A DNA stretch of 64,000 nt, from assembly GCA_028551475.1 (NCBI GenBank), contig CM052358.1, positions 24,144,853 to 24,208,852 of the forward strand, written 5' to 3'. The notes beneath the pieces are model-generated. The model was not told the origin of the DNA and made no database searches. It worked only from the letters and a program-made list of their open reading frames with translations. The position numbers and the translations under genes were made by a program. This document shows, in pieces, positions 1 through 11,399 of the stretch (within the stretch, counting starts at the first letter, position 1; every line of letters begins with the position of its first letter). Source of the stretch: Casuarina equisetifolia (taxonomy: Eukaryota; Streptophyta; Magnoliopsida; Fagales; Casuarinaceae).

Positions 1-337
1 CCATGGTTCATACTATGCTGCAGTATCCCAACATCACATCTAGCTCTTCTATCATCTCTAACAATCTCAGAGAACATTAGGCACATCTATGACATATATC
101 TCAGAGGAACTAGTCTAAGTTACTCTAGAATTAACTTCTCCCTCGCTTTTTAGTGTATGGTAGAAGACCATTATTGGTATCACATATGCATATGAAGTAT
201 TGGTGATGTCCCAAAACTATAGTGGGGGCTGTCTTTTCTGGGTTTTGTTAGCTTCAGACGCCATGAACTTATTTTATATGCTTAGAAAATAAGTTCATCA
301 CTGCACCCATTGACATGGAATTAAACTCTGATTGCAG
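1..337 (+). other. Probable intron upstream of the last callose synthase exon
   Basis: No reading frame here continues the callose synthase exon that begins at 338. The stretch ends in a pyrimidine-rich tract and a TTGCAG acceptor at 332-337. It is best read as the 3' part of the last intron, with the other exons lying upstream of the window. An exon-like short frame near position 3 stops quickly and matches nothing I recognise. Confidence 0.6.
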
Positions 338-574
338 ATTGCTGCAGCTTGGAAGCCATTCGTGAAAAAGCTGGGGCTTTGGAAATCAATCCGTTCACTT
401 GGACGTCTATACGATGCTGGGATGGGGATGCTTATATTCATTCCTATTGCACTCTTCTCATGGTTTCCTTTCGTGTCAACTTTCCAGACCCGTCTCATGT
501 TTAACCAGGCTTTCAGTCGGGGGTTGGAAATCTCTCTTATTCTCGCCGGAAACAACCCCAACACTGGACTGTGA
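338..574 (+). CDS. Callose synthase (glucan synthase-like), C-terminal exon only
   Basis: This is the terminal exon of a callose synthase, the large multi-pass plasma-membrane enzyme that makes beta-1,3-glucan from UDP-glucose at plasmodesmata, cell plates and wounds. The 78 codons (phase 0 after the acceptor at 332-337, TGA at 572-574) encode the family's C-terminal block: LGLWKSIRSLGRLYDAGMG, a hydrophobic membrane segment around LIFIPIALFSWFPFVSTF, then the very conserved FNQAFSRGLEISLILAG and the tail NNPNTGL. From memory that tail resembles the CALS9/CALS10 (GSL10/GSL8) side of the family more than CALS1-3, but this was not tested. The exon is intact and is likely the 3' end of a functional gene. 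Everything upstream, including the catalytic loop, lies outside the window. Confidence 0.9.
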   Translation: MAAAWKPFVKKLGLWKSIRSLGRLYDAGMGMLIFIPIALFSWFPFVSTFQTRLMFNQAFSRGLEISLILAGNNPNTGL

Positions 575-1799
575 TGAGCTGATTTTACCTTGTAGATATT
601 GTTGTGAAAGGCTGATGCACCGCCGAGTTTCTTGTGAACTGCAGAGCCAGTTTGAAAATCTTTTTGATGTGACAAAATGTTGTCTGCCAAATTTTCCACA
701 TATACTACATTATTTTTGGTCGTATAAGGTCAATTTTTGTCCTTTTAAATATTTATTTTTTCCTTAGTGGATTTACAGTCTGAATTAAAGTTATCCAAAA
801 TATTCTTATTAAAGTTTAGCTCCCATCTCTCTTCTATTCTTGTATTTATTTATTTTAGATAATACTCAAATAAGTATAAACTAAAAGTAATTTATTTGAG
901 GGAAACTGACTTCCAAAACATTAACACACACATATATAATTCAGATTACTTGTAACTTCCATCTATTTACCGTCTTCGACATAACAAATCCAAGAGATAA
1001 ATACTCATAAAGTTGTCCAACAACAAAAATTATGTTAACAAACTCTTAAAAATTAGGTCTAGCTAACAAATTTTAGATGGGTGGTAATTTCTCTCTCTCT
1101 CTTTTTTTTTTTTTTTTTCAAATATCGGAAATGGAGGGTGGAGGGTTTTAGGAAATTTATTGAGGGAAGAGAGATTCAAACCTTCACTTCTCATGTAGAA
1201 GTTCCTAAATGTTCATTGAACTTGCATTGTAAGGTTGGTCATGGCATCAAATGTGAAGAATTTAATTATAATGTCAAAAGCTCTAAAGTTTAAAACATCA
1301 AATCATCTTATTTCACTTTAGCCAGAACCAAGGCTTGGGCTTTTATATACCCGAACCTCAATCAAACTCCTTGGGTTTTGCAAGTCCAAATTAGGAGATG
1401 GGTATGAAATTTGCATGTTAGGGTATAATGTTATCTTATTCATCATGTCTTTTTTTCCTAATTTTTTACTTGTATGAAAGCTTTACAGAAACTTTTAAGT
1501 TTAATGTCATTTGATAAATTATGTGAGGATTGTCTTTTTTAATATTTGTTGTAGGCGTGAACTGAGCGAGTTTTGTTAACATCGATGGGAAAAGTCATGA
1601 GTCTGGAGAAGCTTGGTATACGGCCTTTTCGTAGGCCTAATGGAATTATACCTGTTCCTAGGGGAATATTCAACCATTTCTATCTCCTATCCACATCTAT
1701 AATCCTGTTCATTGCCAAATAGAAAAAGGTGCCCACCAATTTCTCCAATTGACAAGATCCTTCTTCACCAATCTATGTACTTCAAGGTAGCCCTCTAAA

Positions 1800-2900
1800 C
1801 TTTTTAATCAGACTAGTTAACATATTAATAGTTTAGTGTTGATTATTGTGTGATACACATGTCACAATACGATGGAAAATTTAGGTTTCTTATTAGTGAA
1901 CAAATTAGAAATTCAATATTGATTATTGTTTACTTAGACTTAGTTTTTGGGTTCGATACCTAATGTCTCCAAATCCCTTTTACTAAAAAACTAAAAATAA
2001 AAAATTCTTATCACATTGACACTCATATCATAATAGTATAGAAAATTTAAGTTTTTTTTAACTTTCTAATAAAACTAGTCAATAGATCAATAATCCAAGA
2101 TCTAGTTTCTAGATCTGGTACCTTATATCATTAAATCTCTTTTATTTTTTTATTTTTAAAAAATCTTATCACTTCGATACTCATGTCACCATAACATAGA
2201 AAATTTAGGCTTTTGTAATTTTTTTTAATAAGACCATATTAGTAATTTGATATTGGTTTTTTTTTCTTTTTAGACTCACGCACCTAGGGAGGGGGACGGG
2301 GATTTGAACCTGTGATTGGTGGGACTGTCGATCAGGGTTTGGCTCAATTCAATACTGGTTATTGTCCATCCAAAACTTGAATTCTAGATTAAATGCTTAT
2401 ATTCTTAAATATCTTTATTAAAAAAAAATTTCTAATCACATTGACACTCATACTACCATAATATAAAAAATTTAGGTCTTATAACTTTTAATGAAATTAA
2501 TCTATAAACTAATAATTCAATGTTAATTATTTTCAAATCCTTAACCTAGTAGACTCATAGATTAGGTTAATGGAATTGCCCTAATATTAATTATTATTTA
2601 TTTGAGGATTAAAATTTAAGATCTATATCTTATATTATAAAGTAAATTTTATTTTAAAAAATTAATGACATTAAAACTCATGTCATAGTAATACAAAATT
2701 TTTTTAAATTAATCTATAAACCAATAATTCAATGTTGATTATTGTCTAATCCTTAACCTAGTAGACTCATATGTTAGGTTAAGGGAATATTTTCAATATT
2801 AATTATTGCTTATTTGAGGATTAAAATTTAAGGTCTATACCTTATATTATAAAATATATTTTACTTAAAAAAATTTAATGACATTAAAACTCGAGTGAAT
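1800..2900. repeat. Diverged tandem repeat of roughly 150-270 bp units
   Basis: A motif of the form 'tcacattgacactcatatca' followed by an ATAGAAAATTTAG-like stretch recurs near 2010, 2166, 2437, 2665 and 2878. Each copy is followed by a segment with 'ccaataattcaatgttgatt' or its variants (for example near 2510 and 2722) and 'cttaacctagtagactcata' (near 2550 and 2755). The last two units are clearly alike over more than 150 bases. Spacing is irregular and copies are heavily mutated, so this is an old array. Confidence 0.65.
2255..2345 (-). mobile_element. tRNA-derived SINE fragment
   Basis: On the minus strand this stretch reads through a perfect RNA polymerase III box B (GGTTCAAATCC, at about 2304-2314) and ends in an A-rich tail (T-rich on the plus strand, about 2258-2273). 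Such a layout is typical of tRNA-derived SINEs. No good box A is visible, so the 5' part is probably truncated or diverged. No target duplication was found. Confidence 0.45.
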
Positions 2901-3076
2901 ATGAAATTCTAGAAAGATCGGGGAAGGCATTGGAATTCAAGAAACATCAAGGAGCCAGCTCTGAATTCCAAACCAGTTTACATTTCCAATGACACTTGGC
3001 CGACACGCAGTAAAGTTTCAGCCCTTGATTTCTCAAAGCTATAAATCGAACCGTCTATCCCATCCGACACCCTGCC

Positions 3077-3083
3077 TATAAAA
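3077..3083 (+). promoter_or_regulatory. Probable TATA box of the gene at 3459
   Basis: TATAAAA lies in a GC-richer stretch (CCTGCCTATAAAATGACCCC) about 375 bp upstream of the ATG. Transcription would start near 3110, giving a long leader that may contain an intron. Confidence 0.5.
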
Positions 3084-3458
3084 TGACCCCTAGAGCCCTA
3101 TCTCGCACTTCCTATAAGAACCCTCCTGAGCAAGAAATCAAGATTTGATTCACCAGACGTCCAAGATTTGCCTTCGGGAGAGAGGAAAAGCAAAGGAAAG
3201 ACAACCAATTATTCTCTTTTCTCTTGAAAAATTTGTAAATTTCTAGGCGAATAAAGATAAACGCGCTAGGAGATCTTTAGGATCGGCTGGATTGGAATAC
3301 GTTCCTAGGGCTTCGATCTGTGTTTCTTTCCTTGTTTCTGTGTTCGTTTGTTTGCCGCTAACTTTTATATATTGGATTCCGTTATCAAGGGGCGAGGAGT
3401 TCTAGGAGACCGCGATTATTTAGGGTTTGTTTTTGTTTTTGATTTGATTGGGGGAAAG

Positions 3459-5057
3459 ATGAACGATCAGTCGCAGATAATGAATCAGGCGCCTTCGAAG
3501 ATGATGAGTCAGATGATGAGCCAGCCTCCGCCTGCGCAGATTCAGATGATGGCTCAGTCGCAGGCACTGAGTCAGTCTCAGCAGCCGCAGATGATGATGA
3601 TGAATAGGAGCTACAACAACAAAGTGTGGCCACAACAGGTGGCGTCCATGGATCATCCTAAAAAGAAGTTCCAGGGCTCGGGTTCTGTGAAGCCGAATTA
3701 TGCGACGGCGCCTTTGAAGCCTGGACGGGGGAATTGGAAGGGCAAGAAGGTTCCCGATAAGCGCAATGACTTAAGGAGGATGGAGAAACCGATGTCGATG
3801 TCGATGTCGATGCCGATGACGATGACGGGGCCGATCCCGAACACGTCGGGGATAAGCGGTCCGAGTAGCAGTGGAGGGTATAAACCTCCGACTCTTCACG
3901 AATTGCAGTCGCAGAATAGGCTGAAAGCCCGAAAATTCTACTCTAAGAAGAAGTTTAACGTTAATAGGTTCGCGCCCTACGCGCCTAGGAACACGACATC
4001 CTTTATAATCAGGGCGAAAAAGGCGGGAGGGATTGCGGAGCTTGTGTCTCCATGTCCCGTGACGCCGGCGGTGCTGCCGACGCCGATATTCTCGCCGTCA
4101 AGAGAGGTGCTGGGGGATATGGCTAAGGAGGAGTGGGGCGTTGATGGGTATGGGTCCATGAAGGGGTTAATTAGGCTGCGTTCGCCGGGTGGAAACGAGC
4201 ACGATGACGAGGAGGAAGATGAAAATGGTGGGTCGAGTGAAAGTGATGTGGAAGAGCACGTGGAGGTGGAGAGGAGGTTGGACCATGATTTGAGTCGATT
4301 CGAGATGATATACCCGAACTATAGCGGGGTTGAGTATAACAATGTGTTGGAGAATAGGGTGGATGATCAGGATTCGCATATAGCGCAGTTGGAGGAGGAA
4401 AATTTGACGTTGAAGGAGAGGCTTTTCTTGATGGAGAGGGAGCTCGGTGACTTGAGAAGGAGGTTGCAGTTTCTGGAGAGGCAGAACCATATAGTGGAGG
4501 ATGTGAATGAGGAAGTGGTTGAGAACGGGTCTGAAAACGATAGCGAGGGCGGCTCGGATGCTCAGGCTATGATGGGTTGTGAGATCAATTCGGAGATGGC
4601 AGAGTATGTCTCTAGAAGGAGAAACATTGACAACGAAAATAATGGAGCCTCGGATAACGAGGGTGTAGGGGATGTAACTATGGAAGAATTGGACCAAAGG
4701 AAAGAGCTTCCTCCTGAACAAGTGGTTGCACAAAAAAAAGAGCATAAGGATGAAATAGTTGGAAAGGAGAATGAGGTGAAGGTTGAGCAGATGAGAGCTG
4801 ATTTTGTCAGGTATCAGGTCAAGGATGATGTCAAGAATGAAGAAGCAAGGAATGAGTTCGTGCTAGGTGGAGAGGCAATTGCAACGGAACATGAGGTCAA
4901 GGTTGAACTGGCGAGTAATGAATTTGTAGCCGATGAAGAACTAGAAACGGAAAAGAGTGGACGTGTACATGATGTAGAGGCTGCGGAGAAGGATCATTCT
5001 AGGAATGAGGAACTGGGGAATGTGTGCTCAGAGAAGAGCATTGGCGACGGTGACTAG
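3459..5057 (+). CDS. Plant-specific acidic coiled-coil protein (PRLI-interacting factor A-like)
   Basis: This is a 532-residue intronless reading frame. The frame opens further upstream without an ATG, and ATG 3459 (AAAGATGAACGATCAG) is the first methionine. The N-terminus (1-60) is rich in Met, Gln and Ser. Residues 65-108 are basic (KGKKVPDKRNDLRR). A short (MS)n run comes from a codon repeat near 3795. A likely conserved core at about 144-240 includes PPTLHELQSQNRLKARKFYS and FAPYAPRNTTSFIIRAKKAG. An acidic run (DDEEEDEN) follows near residue 250, then a leucine-rich coiled coil at about 305-342 (IAQLEEENLTLKERL), and a charged, Glu-rich tail. It resembles proteins annotated in plants as PRLI-interacting factor A. 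That label is from memory, and no biochemical role is established. Basic stretches would fit a nuclear protein. It looks intact. Confidence 0.85.
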   Translation: MNDQSQIMNQAPSKMMSQMMSQPPPAQIQMMAQSQALSQSQQPQMMMMNRSYNNKVWPQQVASMDHPKKKFQGSGSVKPNYATAPLKPGRGNWKGKKVPDKRNDLRRMEKPMSMSMSMPMTMTGPIPNTSGISGPSSSGGYKPPTLHELQSQNRLKARKFYSKKKFNVNRFAPYAPRNTTSFIIRAKKAGGIAELVSPCPVTPAVLPTPIFSPSREVLGDMAKEEWGVDGYGSMKGLIRLRSPGGNEHDDEEEDENGGSSESDVEEHVEVERRLDHDLSRFEMIYPNYSGVEYNNVLENRVDDQDSHIAQLEEENLTLKERLFLMERELGDLRRRLQFLERQNHIVEDVNEEVVENGSENDSEGGSDAQAMMGCEINSEMAEYVSRRRNIDNENNGASDNEGVGDVTMEELDQRKELPPEQVVAQKKEHKDEIVGKENEVKVEQMRADFVRYQVKDDVKNEEARNEFVLGGEAIATEHEVKVELASNEFVADEELETEKSGRVHDVEAAEKDHSRNEELGNVCSEKSIGDGD

Positions 5058-7374
5058 TCTGTCCCTCGTTAATGTAAGTAGCTTCTCTGAACAGATATTT
5101 CTCAGGAACATATCACTCATACTCGCGCATTTGTGAAACGTAGGGATTGGTGGCATCTAAGTAGATGTAGATTGTTAGTTTTCTTGTTTCTCTTTTATCT
5201 ACGGTGGGAAGAGGAGGGGAGACAGAGACCCGGGGATGTTCCTTTTTTATTGCCATCATTCCACTAAATAATCTGTTTAGCTTGGTTAACTTCTTAGTTC
5301 GTGTCCTTTTTGTTAAGATGCAAGGCATAGATCTGTATGTTTACATTTTAGTCACATCTAAACTTGAAGGATCCTGTGAATTTGTGTGGTAAATCTTTGG
5401 ACTATTATTATGTAGTTGCTTTCTGTTTTGGGAGCTTGTTGGTATGATAGCTTTCCATTAGCATATTTGCTGCTTGCTTTTACCATAGACATACGTTTTA
5501 TGGTGTGTAAGAGTAAGTGCTTAACTTGAACAGGGACATCATCATGCTGAAGTCCCGATGTGGGAAATTGATTTTGGTTTTTGCTTCTTATGTCTAATTG
5601 CTCTCATAGATGTGACGATCAAATTGCTTTGATATAAATGACAATCAAATTGCTTTCTTTTGTCTATCTGTGAAGGAAGATAGCGTTCTTCTTGATCCAA
5701 GCATGAAGAAATTTTTGGGGTGGTCTCTTCTATTATACATAGATTGCACTTGGAAAGTCGCATGAAGTTCACTTAGAGGATGTGGTTGGCCTGTGACGGA
5801 GTTCACTTGTTGGTAAAGTTAAATTGATTAGAGGTAGATATTACTGAGAGAAATTGATGGGTCAGCAGTTTGTGCTTTGGAGTTCTGATCGTTCGTTAAA
5901 TTACTTTCCCCATAATATGAAGTTATAAGGGGTATAAAAACAATCGCATGTCCATTTGATACATAGTTTGAATGAGATGTTAAAGGCTTTCTTGTCTTAT
6001 CTATATCTTGTCCATTCTTGCAAGGATTTGAGACAGCAAGAACACTGTATGGGCTATCTATCAACTAGCCTCCCTATGTTGTTCTGTGAAGTAAGAGACC
6101 AGAAAAAACTGTAAGGTCACTGCTGTACACCTCACTGTTGACTTTTGAGTAATCGCTATTGATTTCTTCCCAGTGTTATAGCCTCGATACTCTATCGACG
6201 TTGGTCATGACTTTTTGTCCTTCATCCTCCTATTCTCTTTTTACCAACGATGACATCAAATGACTTTTGAGGCCAACACCACCTGCCCCCCTGGTGTAGT
6301 CGGTCGCAGTTATCGAGGTTGGGAGCTTAGGGACTTTGTTTGAAGTAATTCAGAACTTTTTGTTCCATTCCTACAATGAGCTCCTGATCTTGTTATTGTA
6401 TTTGGTCTCTGGTACAATTGAAATAATTAACATAAGATGCATTTCCTCCACTTTTGTTCTGTTTTGGCATCTGGGTTGGGACTTGAAATCCCTCATCAAT
6501 ATTATACTCGTCTTAATTTGTGGAATTTTGGAGTTACAAATCAATGGAAGGTTGTTACCTGATTTCAGAAGACACTGCCTGTAGGTGGCCAAAATTATGG
6601 AGAAGGTGGAACTCGCCGTGAACATGAGAACTGGGAAGTAGAACTCACGGGCGGCGTGTTGACTGCCTATGTGCTTATTCTTTTGGTGCTAATGGCATAT
6701 ATGGGGTTGGTAACAAGTTGGTGATACATAATAAATGGTTCTTTGTATTGGTTGTTGGACCATCACTGTATATGCTTTCTTTTCTCTTGCAGCAGATTCT
6801 TGTTTTCTGGGTTGACATCTTCATGTACCCCTGGTCTAGATACTTTGTCTGGAGAACAAATTTGGAATATTAAAATGGGTAAATTCGCTGGTAGTGCAAT
6901 TTGATGTGCAAAATCAACAATGATTTTTTTCACTATTGCAGCCAGATAAGTTCAAATCTCTGGCCCAAAACTGAAGAGGATCTGGCTAAGAACTTCAGCC
7001 AGGATGCTGCGTCGATGGCTAGTTCTACCTCCAGTTGTTGGTCTGTATGGCTGTTTCATATACCTCTTTTGCTTTAAGTTTGTCACCGTCTCTGCAGACA
7101 GTTGTTTCGTTCTGCCTTTTTATTTTCTTATAAGGAAATTCCATCATTTCATATTGAATTCAGTAGACGTATTTACTGATTATTTAATTCAGTGGTGTTT
7201 ATCGTGGAAAGGTGGTACTGACAAAAAAGTAGATACAATGAGATTCTAGGTAAATGTTTGATCGTCGAGGCCCTTTCTTTGTTTCTTTTTTCTCCATAAG
7301 ACTGTAAGACTGTACAGGCAAATAGTGTTCTTCAGGAGCAAGTAACCATAGCTGGACTGTAGATATACAGTGTT
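5058..7374. other. 3'UTR and intergenic DNA without a supported gene
   Basis: Only short frames occur here, none matching a family I know. Some splice-like signals are present (for example GTAAGTAG near 5074, and a pyrimidine tract with CAG near 6944 followed by about 110 open bases). The 3'UTR of the upstream gene could therefore be long and spliced. No claim of a coding gene is justified. Confidence 0.5.
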
Positions 7375-10300
7375 TCAGTTATTGTTTGTTCCATCGGTCC
7401 TCACATGTACAAAAACAATATTGTTGTAACCACGGCTGATTCTGATCTTATCATCAGCGTATCTGCGACGACAAGTTCAATTGCCATAAATCAGAGCTTC
7501 AATATATAAAAAAATCATATGCAAACAGAAAAGACTGATCATGGAAGAATGATCTTACAATAGCTCCAGGTTAAACTTGCTTTCCATCTCTACTGGAATC
7601 CCAAATCGGCCTACAAGTATTGCTGCATCACTCATTGCTATCTGATATTTCCTGTTCCCAGATTTCCTGCCACGAGGTGAAACAACATGAGATTCTTCAT
7701 TTCAGGATTGAAGCTCTTCTCGAGGATGCTAGAATGGAAAGTCAAAAAGTAGGGAACCTACTCAAATCTTCCAGCCATGGAGAATCTGAGCCCCGGGAAG
7801 AGATCAACCAGATACTTGATTTGTCCATTTTTCTCGACAATCTATAGCAATGATATTTTTAGATTTGGAGAGGATCCTACATTAATGCCTGTTGAATCAA
7901 TTGGAATCTCTCTACCATTACTCACCTGACTGCCCTCAAGCCCATTGGCAGCATTCTCTATCAAACTATCTGTCTCTACCTGCACAGTGATTGAAACCAG
8001 CTCAGTGGAAGGTGGTGGGGAGTTTACAGCCTAGATTTGGTCTGTTTGCACAAATATTTGGAGTCTGCCAAACGAATCTTAATAATACCTTTCTTGGTGT
8101 TATTACTCTAGCCTAAAGTTACCTGTGAACTCCACATCATTCGCCATTCACCCTCTTGGAGTTCTACTTCATCTGTATTTATATTTTGATTCAAGGAAAT
8201 AAGCTCATCCATTGCCTGCCAAAGTTTAGTAATTTAATAAAGTTGGGCAGTGAATCAATAAATCAACAGTTCCTAGAACAATGTAAAATCAGTATTTTTA
8301 CCTCCTGAACTCCTGTACCAGTGGAAATGGCTGTCAGCAACCTTTGCCTTGGTCCAGTTTTCTTCTGTAGCACAAATGTGGTGCCCTGCACAACATAGAC
8401 ATGGGTTTAGTTAGAAAATCAATATGTAGTATGCTTAAGTAATATCTACCAAGGTTATGAGCTAAGGCTGTTAAGAGTGGCATAAGTTGTCTAAAATTAT
8501 TTGTACCTTAATTGGAAATTTTCTTTCTTTCATATCAGAATTAAAAGACTATATTCTTTATTTATAAAACTAATATCCTATAGTGGCGAGGGGTCATATG
8601 AAAACTATTATGTATGAAAAGTATTATGGAGGAAATCTAGTTTTAAGAAGGAAATCAAAAGACAATATCAACAATTAGGAAGTATTTGGTAGTCAACATA
8701 GTGCTATTTACCCTACTCCCTCTTGGGACGTAGAATTCAAATTCAAGTGATGAGGTTACTATTTTTGCACAGTTAACTTATAATTTATAATAGTTTGTGA
8801 AAGGTTTTACAACCTCAAATTTACGATATTATCAATTATAAGAAGAGGTATTAAGAGTTATTTTTATTGTTTCAATATATTTCATTTTGTAACATGAAAT
8901 ATATATTCTTTTGTTATAAGTCAATTTTAAGGAAAAATATTCAAAACCAATTCTCAAACACCTACTAATTACCTTACTTCCTCTTGAGATACGAAGGTCT
9001 CCAGATGGGGACAAGTATGTGGTATCTAACCAACCCTTGGCCTCATCTCCAAGAAGTCTAAATGGCACTGGATAAGGCAACTTAAATGGCAAAAACTTAA
9101 ACGAAAATGCTGCTCTATCGAACTGGAAAAGTATTCGTTTACCATCTTTAATTGAAGCTGCAGCCTGCGAAGCAAAATCAAAATAAATTGTAGACAAACA
9201 ATCACCAGCGTGGAGAATAACAACTACGATGCTGAAATCATACCTCTACTTTGAGTTCGCCTATTACATCAGAGAACTTAATGATATTGGAGACTCGTGG
9301 ATCGTTTGTTTGAAGGTTAACTTCTTGGAACACGGTAAAGAAGTCCACCCCCACAAATGTTCTCTACAATTACATAAGCATGAACACGAAATAATCATCC
9401 TAATTTCTTGGAAACAGGTGTTATGAAGTGGGCAATGAGTTTCACATTATTAAATAGTATATTAAGATTTTTATTGATAAACAATAGATACCATTAACTC
9501 TCAAATCAAATTTTGAATTGAACAAAGTGTACAAATTGATCTTGCCAAAGAAAGTTGCTCTAAGAAAAATGTAAAAAATAACCTGTAATTTGAAAACTTT
9601 ACATAATCAGATCAGCAATATGGAGACAGGGACCAAAAGCCTGACCTGAATAGGAGATGCTGTTCGAGGTCTTGTTGTGAACATTAATTGCCAACGACCT
9701 TCAATCAAACTGGAGCTTGTCTGCAGATGACCAAGGCATTGTCAATTCCAGGAACAAATTAGTAGTAATAGGAGATATAGTTATCTTCCATACACATAAA
9801 TTGTGTGGTAGCAAATAACCTTCGCTGAGAGTATAAATTGCAGGTACAAAAATTTCACAGCATTTAAAATATAACAGAACAATTTTCAAATTCAACACTA
9901 AAATATTTTTTTAAAATCTTTGAATATTTCATATTACTTATAACTTGTTAAAAAATCTTTATATGTATGAAAAAATTATCCATTCCTTACAAGTTACTTT
10001 AAAGAACGTGGCATAAGTGAATAAGATCCTAATGTGATCGATGATTCAGGTACGAGGCTTTCTCCTTGATATCATGGACGGTACTCACAACTTAACCTGT
10101 AATCTTCTAGGTAACAAAGAATATATTGATAACTCACTGGATCCGGCACACCCACTAAACCTTCCAGAACTTTGACAGCATCTTCAACATCCTGCGAAAA
10201 TTCACTTATACTGTCGAAAAAAGGAACCAAGAAGCTTGTAAATTGACTATGAAAAAGCTACAGCTCAACTCTGTAAAAACTTTACTCGAAGTTGCTGAGC

Positions 10301-10549
10301 AGAGGCAGCGCGGCCCCGGCCTTGGATCCCTATAAGAGCTTCGACCAGCTGTTTTTCGGGTTCAGGAAACCAAACCTGTTGCTGTTCGTTCACCAGATTC
10401 GATGCATACACAGAAACATCTCTGCCGCCGCGTGAGGACTCGAAAAGCTTTGGGCTTTTGAAGCGCAGAGTTCTTGGAGTCAATTGTGAGAATGTGGGTG
10501 TTGGGTTCCATTGAAATCCCAGATTTGTTGTGTAGATTTTGAGAGCCAT
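7375..10549 (-). CDS. FBN10: Plastid fibrillin, PAP12/FBN10 type, 11 exons
   Basis: This is a complete gene on the minus strand. Exons are 10549-10286, 10191-10138, 9720-9646, 9363-9244, 9164-8973, 8385-8302, 8215-8123, 7979-7926, 7841-7762, 7666-7559 and 7462-7375. All junctions are GT-AG and the phases join to a 403-residue protein, close to the ~409 of Arabidopsis PAP12 (At1g51110). Residues 1-50 are Ser/Thr/Arg-rich and look like a chloroplast transit peptide. Family motifs follow in order: KQLVEALIGIQGRGRAAS (about 67-84), LIEGRWQLMFTTRP (about 111-124), FDRAAFSFKFLPFKLPYPVP (exon 5), EGEWRMMWSSQ (exon 7), and a lipocalin-like ending IRISRGYNNIVFVHVR. Fibrillins bind lipids in plastoglobules and thylakoids; the precise ligand of this class is not settled. 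Exon 9 ends at a GTAGGT donor, where a stop appears if read through. The gene looks functional. Confidence 0.95.
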
Positions 10550-10557
10550 AACACGGA

Positions 10558-10606
10558 GGAGGAAGAAGAAGAAGAAGAAGAAGAAGAAGAAGAAGAAGAA
10601 GAAGAA
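10558..10606. repeat. GAA trinucleotide microsatellite
   Basis: About sixteen GAA units lie immediately upstream of the FBN10 ATG, that is, a TTC/CTT tract in its 5'UTR or core promoter on the minus strand. Such tracts are common in plant leaders and often vary in length. A TGGGCC motif, of the kind found in plastid-related and housekeeping promoters, lies further upstream at 10742-10747. Confidence 0.9.
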
Positions 10607-11399
10607 TGTTAGGAATTTGATTAGGTAGCTTCAGCTTCGTGGTATACGGTTAAAACAGTTGATTTATCTTGCTAAAGGTATTTCTGACGTGGATACTTGT
10701 GGATCAGACACGTCTGTGTTATCCTTCAGGGTTTGGATTGTTGGGCCATGGTGTTCTGAGGCTATAGAAACGTATGCTCTTTTAGCGGTTTTAGTGATTT
10801 CAAGAACAGGAAGAATAGTAATAAGTTAGAAGAGTTTGGGACCTCTGGTTTCAGGTTTTGACATGTGAGTGAATTTAGGTGCATAGGTAAAGAAAAAGAG
10901 TATGAATACGGCTAACACTTATCATAAAAAATGATAGATGTCATAATTTTTTTATACATGAATTCTTTATAAGTCTATTGAAGAATTCTTTATAAAGAAC
11001 TTGGAATATAAAGAAGTTAGTTTTTTCAAAAATTAATGAAAGAAGACTTGTGGTTATGAAGATAATAAATGAAAAAAAAAATTCAGGGTCAGCAAAGATA
11101 AAAGAAGGAATATTGAAGATGCATGAATAAATTCTTTGCTTTTTACGTATAAAGAATTAAGAAGACTGATTTTTTTTTATTTTTTTGTTTTTACCTTCTG
11201 TAATGAGTTCTTTTCTAGAATATCACAAAAATGATTCAATTATTCTGATTCATGCATGTGGAAATCGGGAAACCCTAAGACAGTTCATGGTATGAAAAAG
11301 CAGAGAAACATGGAATCTACTTATTAGGTGTCATACGAAAGTTATATGAGAAAGCATATTGATGATGGAATGTCAATACACGACTGTTTCCAGTGATTG
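10607..11399. other. Intergenic DNA
   Basis: FBN10 promoter side followed by AT-rich DNA. No gene was found. Confidence 0.5.

Larger units (their letters stand above)
575..3076. other. Intergenic DNA, AT-rich, with 3'UTR and diverged repeats
   Basis: The first few hundred bases are presumably the callose synthase 3'UTR. The rest has no supportable gene. A CT/T-rich simple tract lies at 1092-1118. From about 1800 to 2900 a diverged tandem repeat and a SINE fragment, listed separately, fill most of the space. Confidence 0.6.

Noticed and set aside
4167-4745. 192-codon open frame on the minus strand
   Set aside because: Antisense shadow of the long plus-strand gene at 3459-5057. Its His/Ile/Leu-rich composition is the complement of the Asp/Glu/Asn codons.
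6336-7249. Short frames of about 80 codons between 6.3 and 7.25 kb
   Set aside because: Hydrophobic, low-complexity translations with no start context or similarity. They could be parts of a long 3'UTR but do not support a gene.
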